From contig REES01000097.1 of assembly GCA_007694935.1 (NCBI GenBank), positions 1 to 52,323 on the forward strand: a DNA stretch of 52,323 nt, in the 5' to 3' direction. Origin of the DNA: Rhodospirillales bacterium. Lineage in GTDB: Bacteria; Pseudomonadota; Alphaproteobacteria; Rhodospirillales; Defluviicoccaceae. Shown here in pieces: positions 48,953-52,323 of this stretch. Below the pieces are notes generated by a model that saw nothing but the letters and a program-made list of their open reading frames with translations, ran no database searches and was not told the DNA's origin. Numbering within the stretch: the first letter of the stretch is position 1; each line of letters begins with the position of its first letter. The translations under genes and the position numbers were made by a program.

Positions 48953-50467
48953 ATGCCCGGCATCCGCCGTTCCCTGTTCTTCTCGTTCTCCCAGGCCTAC
49001 GTGGGCAACGCCCTGGCCTTCATCTCCGTCATGGTGATCGCCCGCCTGCTGACACCGCAGGAGATCGGGATCTATGCCGTTGCCATGGCGGTGATCAGCA
49101 TCGCCTACATCCTGCGCGATTTCGGCATCGGCCAGTTCATCATCCAGGAACGGGAGCTGACCCGGGACAAGATCCGCACCGCCTTCGGGGTCAGCCTGGT
49201 GATCTGCTGGACCCTCGGCACCCTGGTGCTGGCGACACGGGGGGTGGTGGCGGATTTCTATGGCGAGCCCGGGCTGATCGACGTCATGACGGTGTTGTCG
49301 ATCAACTTCTTCGTGGTGCCGTTCAACGTGCCGATGATGTCGACCCTGGCGCGGGAGATGCAGTTCGGCAAGCTGTTCTGGATCAGCACCATCTCGGGCG
49401 TCATCGGCATGACCGTGGTGATCACGCTGGCGGCGACCGGGCACAGCTACATGAGCATGGCGTGGTCCTCCATCGCCAGCACCTTTGCCACGCTGCTGCT
49501 CTCCATCGCCTTCCACCGGCGCGGCCTGGTGCTGCTGCCGTCGTTCAAGCACTGGCGCGCCGTGCTGTCCTACGGTGGCTATGCGTTGGGCGGCACCAGC
49601 CTGCGGCAGCTGGGCAACATCGCCCCCGACCTGATCGTCGGCCGAATGCTCGGCTTCGCCCCGGTGGCGCAGCTCAGCCGCGCGCTTGGGCTGATCGAGA
49701 TCTACTATCGGGTTGTCATGGAAGGGATCGGCCGGGTCGCCTTCTCCAGCTGGGCCAAGCGGCTGCGCGAGGGCGGCGACCTGAAAGCCGACTACCTTCG
49801 CGCCCTGGAATTCCTGACCGCCCTGGCTTGGCCATTCTTTATCTTTCTGGGCCTGATGGCGCATCATGTGGTGAACCTGCTTTACGGTGACCAGTGGGCG
49901 GATGCGGTTGATTTGGCCAGGATATTGTGTGTCAACGGCATTTTTCTTCCTTTTATCCACTTGGTTCCTGGTTTCCTGATGGCGACCGGCAATGCAAAAC
50001 AGATGTTCAGACTTTCCAGTGTCACCGTTCCAATCAGCATTACTGCGATAATCATTGGCAGTCAGCACAGTTTGGTGGCGGTAGGGATGGCGTTGGTGGT
50101 GGCGTATTTGCTTAACGTCTGCCTGCATCATCTTTTCATGCGACGGACGATCGGTATCAGTTTTGATGATATCATACGCGTTTCCGGCAGGAGCTTGATC
50201 ATCGCGCTGGCGACTGCCATACCACCGGTGACGACTGTATTCCTGACTGGGCTGACACCGAACAACTTCCTGTTGCCACTTTTAATTGCTGGCACCACGG
50301 CCAGCTTGGCTTGGCTTGGGGCTGTATGGGCAAGCAATCATCCCATAAAAGGTGAAGTTATGAACGCAACTCGCATGGCTATCCGAAAAATACATGAAAT
50401 ATTATTCAATTATAGGGTTCGGCAGATGCACGATAGCGACAAGTCACGCCCTTCCGAAGGCATCTGA
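48953..50467 (+). CDS. Polysaccharide flippase (WzxC-like, MOP superfamily)
   Basis: 504 residues with about 12-14 hydrophobic helices; the start region MPGIRRSLFFSFSQAYVGNA, then ARLLTPQEIGIYAVAMAVIS, is the classical Wzx/lipopolysaccharide flippase opening. It would export lipid-linked polysaccharide repeat units across the inner membrane. Base composition changes at about 49920: the last 180 codons use many AT-rich codons, unlike the first two thirds. This suggests that the 3' part was replaced by recombination with foreign DNA. It lies between prsR and an AT-rich methyltransferase. Confidence 0.9.
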   Translation: MPGIRRSLFFSFSQAYVGNALAFISVMVIARLLTPQEIGIYAVAMAVISIAYILRDFGIGQFIIQERELTRDKIRTAFGVSLVICWTLGTLVLATRGVVADFYGEPGLIDVMTVLSINFFVVPFNVPMMSTLAREMQFGKLFWISTISGVIGMTVVITLAATGHSYMSMAWSSIASTFATLLLSIAFHRRGLVLLPSFKHWRAVLSYGGYALGGTSLRQLGNIAPDLIVGRMLGFAPVAQLSRALGLIEIYYRVVMEGIGRVAFSSWAKRLREGGDLKADYLRALEFLTALAWPFFIFLGLMAHHVVNLLYGDQWADAVDLARILCVNGIFLPFIHLVPGFLMATGNAKQMFRLSSVTVPISITAIIIGSQHSLVAVGMALVVAYLLNVCLHHLFMRRTIGISFDDIIRVSGRSLIIALATAIPPVTTVFLTGLTPNNFLLPLLIAGTTASLAWLGAVWASNHPIKGEVMNATRMAIRKIHEILFNYRVRQMHDSDKSRPSEGI

Positions 50468-50537
50468 AGCGCCTGCACCCGAAATTAGCCCGCATCAGAA
50501 GATCGCCTTTAAGCCGGTCGGACTGGAGAAGTTCGTC

Positions 50538-51332
50538 ATGAAAACAGAGATAATGTTCGTGTTGCAGCTTATGTTAAGCGTATTCATGCTGCTGTTGCTT
50601 TCGTATGCTTTTCACAAAATACGGAAGGCTCATCTAAAGACGTTCGCAATCGAATCAGAAATTCAATCGCTTTCTGCCAATATGCCAATCGCTATAGTTA
50701 GAAACACACAGGCGATCTGCAATTTAAATTCAATGAATTTGGTTCGACATGGCATTCCTCTCGGTGATTCGTGGTCCGCTCTGCCCGAGTTTCTCTTTTA
50801 TATTTGCCAGCACTCATTGTTGCGCAAGCCGAATGTTACGTTTGAGTGCGGCTCGGGCATATCAACAGTGATGCTGGCGAGCTGCGTGAAAGCAAATAAA
50901 AATGGTCATATCTACAGCTTTGAACACGATCCAAATTTTGCTAAAAAAACGCGCAATATGTTGAGTGAATATGGCCTCAGAAGTTTTGCCACGGTTATCG
51001 ACGCTCCGTTGACGCAAATTTCATTAAAATATAATAGTTGGCTCTGGTATTCGCTTGATCACATTCCGGATATTGATAATATCGATATGATCGTGATTGA
51101 TGGTCCGCCAATGCCGCTTGGGCCACTGATCCGCTATCCGGCGGGACCAGTCTTATTCCCACGTCTCTCGCCGCACGGGCAGGTATTCCTTGACGACGCA
51201 AAGAGAGATGATGAAACAACCATTCTGAAATTATGGAAAGATGAATTCGCAGGCATGAATATGGACATTCTCCCTGCGACAAAGGGGTGCGCAAACCTTT
51301 ATTTTGGAGAAAAAGCTAAGTCTGGTCAATAA
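50538..51332 (+). CDS. Membrane-anchored class I SAM-dependent methyltransferase
   Basis: 264 residues from the ATG at 50538 with GGAGAAG upstream; the longer frame overlaps the flippase. An N-terminal TM helix at about 5-25 (IMFVLQLMLSVFMLLLL) is followed by a Rossmann methyltransferase core: VTFECGSGISTVMLA is the SAM loop and IYSFEHDPNF the acidic strand. DMIVIDGPP and VFLDDAK complete the fold. The gene is strongly AT-rich compared with the rest of the window, a sign of horizontal acquisition. It probably modifies a surface polysaccharide. Confidence 0.78.
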   Translation: MKTEIMFVLQLMLSVFMLLLLSYAFHKIRKAHLKTFAIESEIQSLSANMPIAIVRNTQAICNLNSMNLVRHGIPLGDSWSALPEFLFYICQHSLLRKPNVTFECGSGISTVMLASCVKANKNGHIYSFEHDPNFAKKTRNMLSEYGLRSFATVIDAPLTQISLKYNSWLWYSLDHIPDIDNIDMIVIDGPPMPLGPLIRYPAGPVLFPRLSPHGQVFLDDAKRDDETTILKLWKDEFAGMNMDILPATKGCANLYFGEKAKSGQ

Positions 51333-51472
51333 TCATAAAACTCGTTTCACCTTTCGCAAAACCAGGATGCGCTCCGGCGTGGATACTTATTGACGATATG
51401 GCCGTGGTTGATTTGTGCGCAGACTGCTCTCTGCGTTCGTTCCAAGCTGAAACCCGTTTGAAGCGCCTCACT

Positions 51473-51518
51473 CCTCTGACCATGGCGCATCGCGCCCCGA
51501 AGCTTGTGGGGTCAGAGG
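51473..51518. repeat. Inverted repeat CCTCTGACC...GGTCAGAGG
   Basis: Exact nine-base arms (51473-51481 and 51510-51518) with a 28-base loop that itself holds CCCC/GGGG pairing. It is followed directly by the palindrome ATTACGCGTAAT. No U-tract. Could be a structured terminator or the scar of a mobile element. Confidence 0.5.
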
Positions 51519-51718
51519 CGATTACGCGTAATAGGCCAGGGAAACGAGGCGAGCTGAGACGCCGTTGGGAACGGAGGTTGGGTAACGGGGTGGCTTGAAC
51601 GCGCCGATATGGGATTGCCCGTTCGCCCAATCAAGTCGGCCCCCGCCCCCCGGGGGTCGCCCGCCCGGCGGTTACACCCGGGGCGAGGCAGAGGATCCCT
51701 ATTACTCCATAAGACGCC

Positions 51719-51753
51719 ACGTTGATGCCGGACGAGTGCGTCGACATCAACGT
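51719..51753. repeat. Inverted repeat ACGTTGATG...CATCAACGT
   Basis: Exact nine-base arms (51719-51727 and 51745-51753) with a 17-base loop, 26 bases beyond the 3' end of the minus-strand malectin gene. It may act as that gene's transcript end, although no U-tract follows. Confidence 0.45.
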
Positions 51754-51778
51754 TGCTCCGTGTGCTTTCCGTTCGATC

Positions 51779-52323
51779 TCAAGCGAGCAGAAGGTCAGGT
51801 TCGGCGAGCGATCCACCCAGCGGGCTGCTGTAGTCCCCGAAAGCGTCGCCACCGTCGTGCCAAGCTGACGCTAGGTCGAACAGGTCGGCACCGCCCGAGC
51901 CCTCGCTGCCCTCGATCACGATGCCGGAGATGAGGGCGTTCTTGTCCGCGGCGTTGGCTTGGCCGCGGAAGTCAATATTCAGGACACCGTCCTGGACCGA
52001 GACCGGCAGCATGATGTCGTGGGCAATGTACCGGCCGCCGGCGGCGGCGAACAGGTCGAGCCCGCTGATCCGCTCCTCGCCCTCCAGGTGGACATCGAAC
52101 CGGCGCTGGCCGGCGCTGGTCCACCACGTCTCGACAAACTGCAGGGTAACCTTGTAGTCCCCGTTGGCGATGGGGATGGCGTAGCTGAAGTCAGCGCCAA
52201 ATCGATAAGTCTGGTACAGCGCGTCGTTGTCGGTGCCCTCAACGGCCCAGCTTTGGTTTCTGACCTGGGTGCTCCCCGAGAAGTACGCGTCCGCGCCCCA
52301 GTCGGTGCCGTCGAAGCTGAGCG
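51779..52323 (-). CDS. C-terminal part of a malectin-domain protein, partial
   Basis: The frame is open from the right edge to the TGA at 51779 (about 180 codons); the 5' end is outside the window. The segments LSFDGTDWGADAYFSG, DNDALYQTYRFGADFSYAIP, NGDYKVTLQFVETWWTSAGQ, RRFDVHLEGEERISG and DGVLNIDFRGQANAADKNAL match the malectin fold, a carbohydrate-binding beta-sandwich. The tail is acidic and Gly/Asp-rich. Such domains occur in large secreted or surface proteins, consistent with the polysaccharide genes nearby. Confidence 0.8.
   Translation of the reverse strand, partial: LSFDGTDWGADAYFSGSTQVRNQSWAVEGTDNDALYQTYRFGADFSYAIPIANGDYKVTLQFVETWWTSAGQRRFDVHLEGEERISGLDLFAAAGGRYIAHDIMLPVSVQDGVLNIDFRGQANAADKNALISGIVIEGSEGSGGADLFDLASAWHDGGDAFGDYSSPLGGSLAEPDLLLA

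Larger units (their letters stand above)
51333..51778. other. Intergenic region with several inverted repeats
   Basis: No credible gene is seen on either strand. It contains three dyads: 51473-51518, a perfect 12-base palindrome ATTACGCGTAAT at 51521-51532, and 51719-51753. Composition rises from AT-rich back to GC-rich across it, so it marks the right edge of the atypical block. Confidence 0.5.

Overview
The window is GC-rich chromosomal DNA that most resembles a high-GC alphaproteobacterium, probably Rhodospirillales-like. This is inference from three things: an ethylmalonyl-CoA pathway pair (mesaconyl-CoA hydratase and malyl-CoA lyase), a SAM-II riboswitch in front of metZ, and bacterial class A RNase P RNA. 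There is no phage or plasmid backbone. A patch between about 4.8 and 12.4 kb is full of gene remnants and repeats and looks like a recombination-prone accessory zone.

Layout. 0-4.8 kb: a molybdopterin oxidoreductase with its iron-sulfur partner (cut by the window edge), a 50-residue membrane peptide, and mobA-mobB for the cofactor. 4.8-12.4 kb: remnants of an IS3 orfA, a DUF3018 (MazE-type) antitoxin, an ABC-F ATPase and a STAND/NB-ARC-like protein, interspersed with intact genes (FMN reductase, exported DJ-1/PfpI protein, higBA toxin-antitoxin, LysR regulator with divergent PPOX-type flavoprotein and exported alpha/beta hydrolase). Three direct copies of an unidentified ~115-bp repeat flank higBA and the LysR-to-hydrolase block.

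12.6-36.9 kb is the core: a mycofactocin locus. It holds an aldehyde dehydrogenase, DUF779, an iron-dependent alcohol dehydrogenase, a MoxR AAA+ ATPase with a His-rich tail and a CoxE-type VWA protein. These are followed by mftM, mftC, two FadH/OYE oxidoreductases, etfA, fixC, fixX, etfB, mftE, mftF, mftA, a mycofactocin-type SDR and mftB, and then a FIST sensor, a PAS hybrid histidine kinase and a convergent LuxR-type response regulator. The probable logic is that alcohols and aldehydes are oxidised by dehydrogenases using the ribosomally derived redox cofactor mycofactocin. Reduced cofactor may be re-oxidised through ETF and FixCX into the quinone pool. The MoxR/VWA pair may mature the metal enzyme, and the FIST/kinase/regulator set may sense the substrate. 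mftD, mftG and mftR are not seen in the window.

37-45.8 kb is housekeeping: DUF2283, uvrB, a divergent rnpB with a visible promoter, mch and mcl1, a sugar-epimerase-like SDR and a CSS-EAL phosphodiesterase. 45.8-52.3 kb: metZ under a SAM-II riboswitch plus terminator, the PEP-CTERM/exopolysaccharide regulator prsR, an O-antigen-type flippase whose 3' third becomes AT-rich, an AT-rich methyltransferase, and the C-terminal part of a malectin-domain protein. All functions are read from sequence and family memory; no database search was run.
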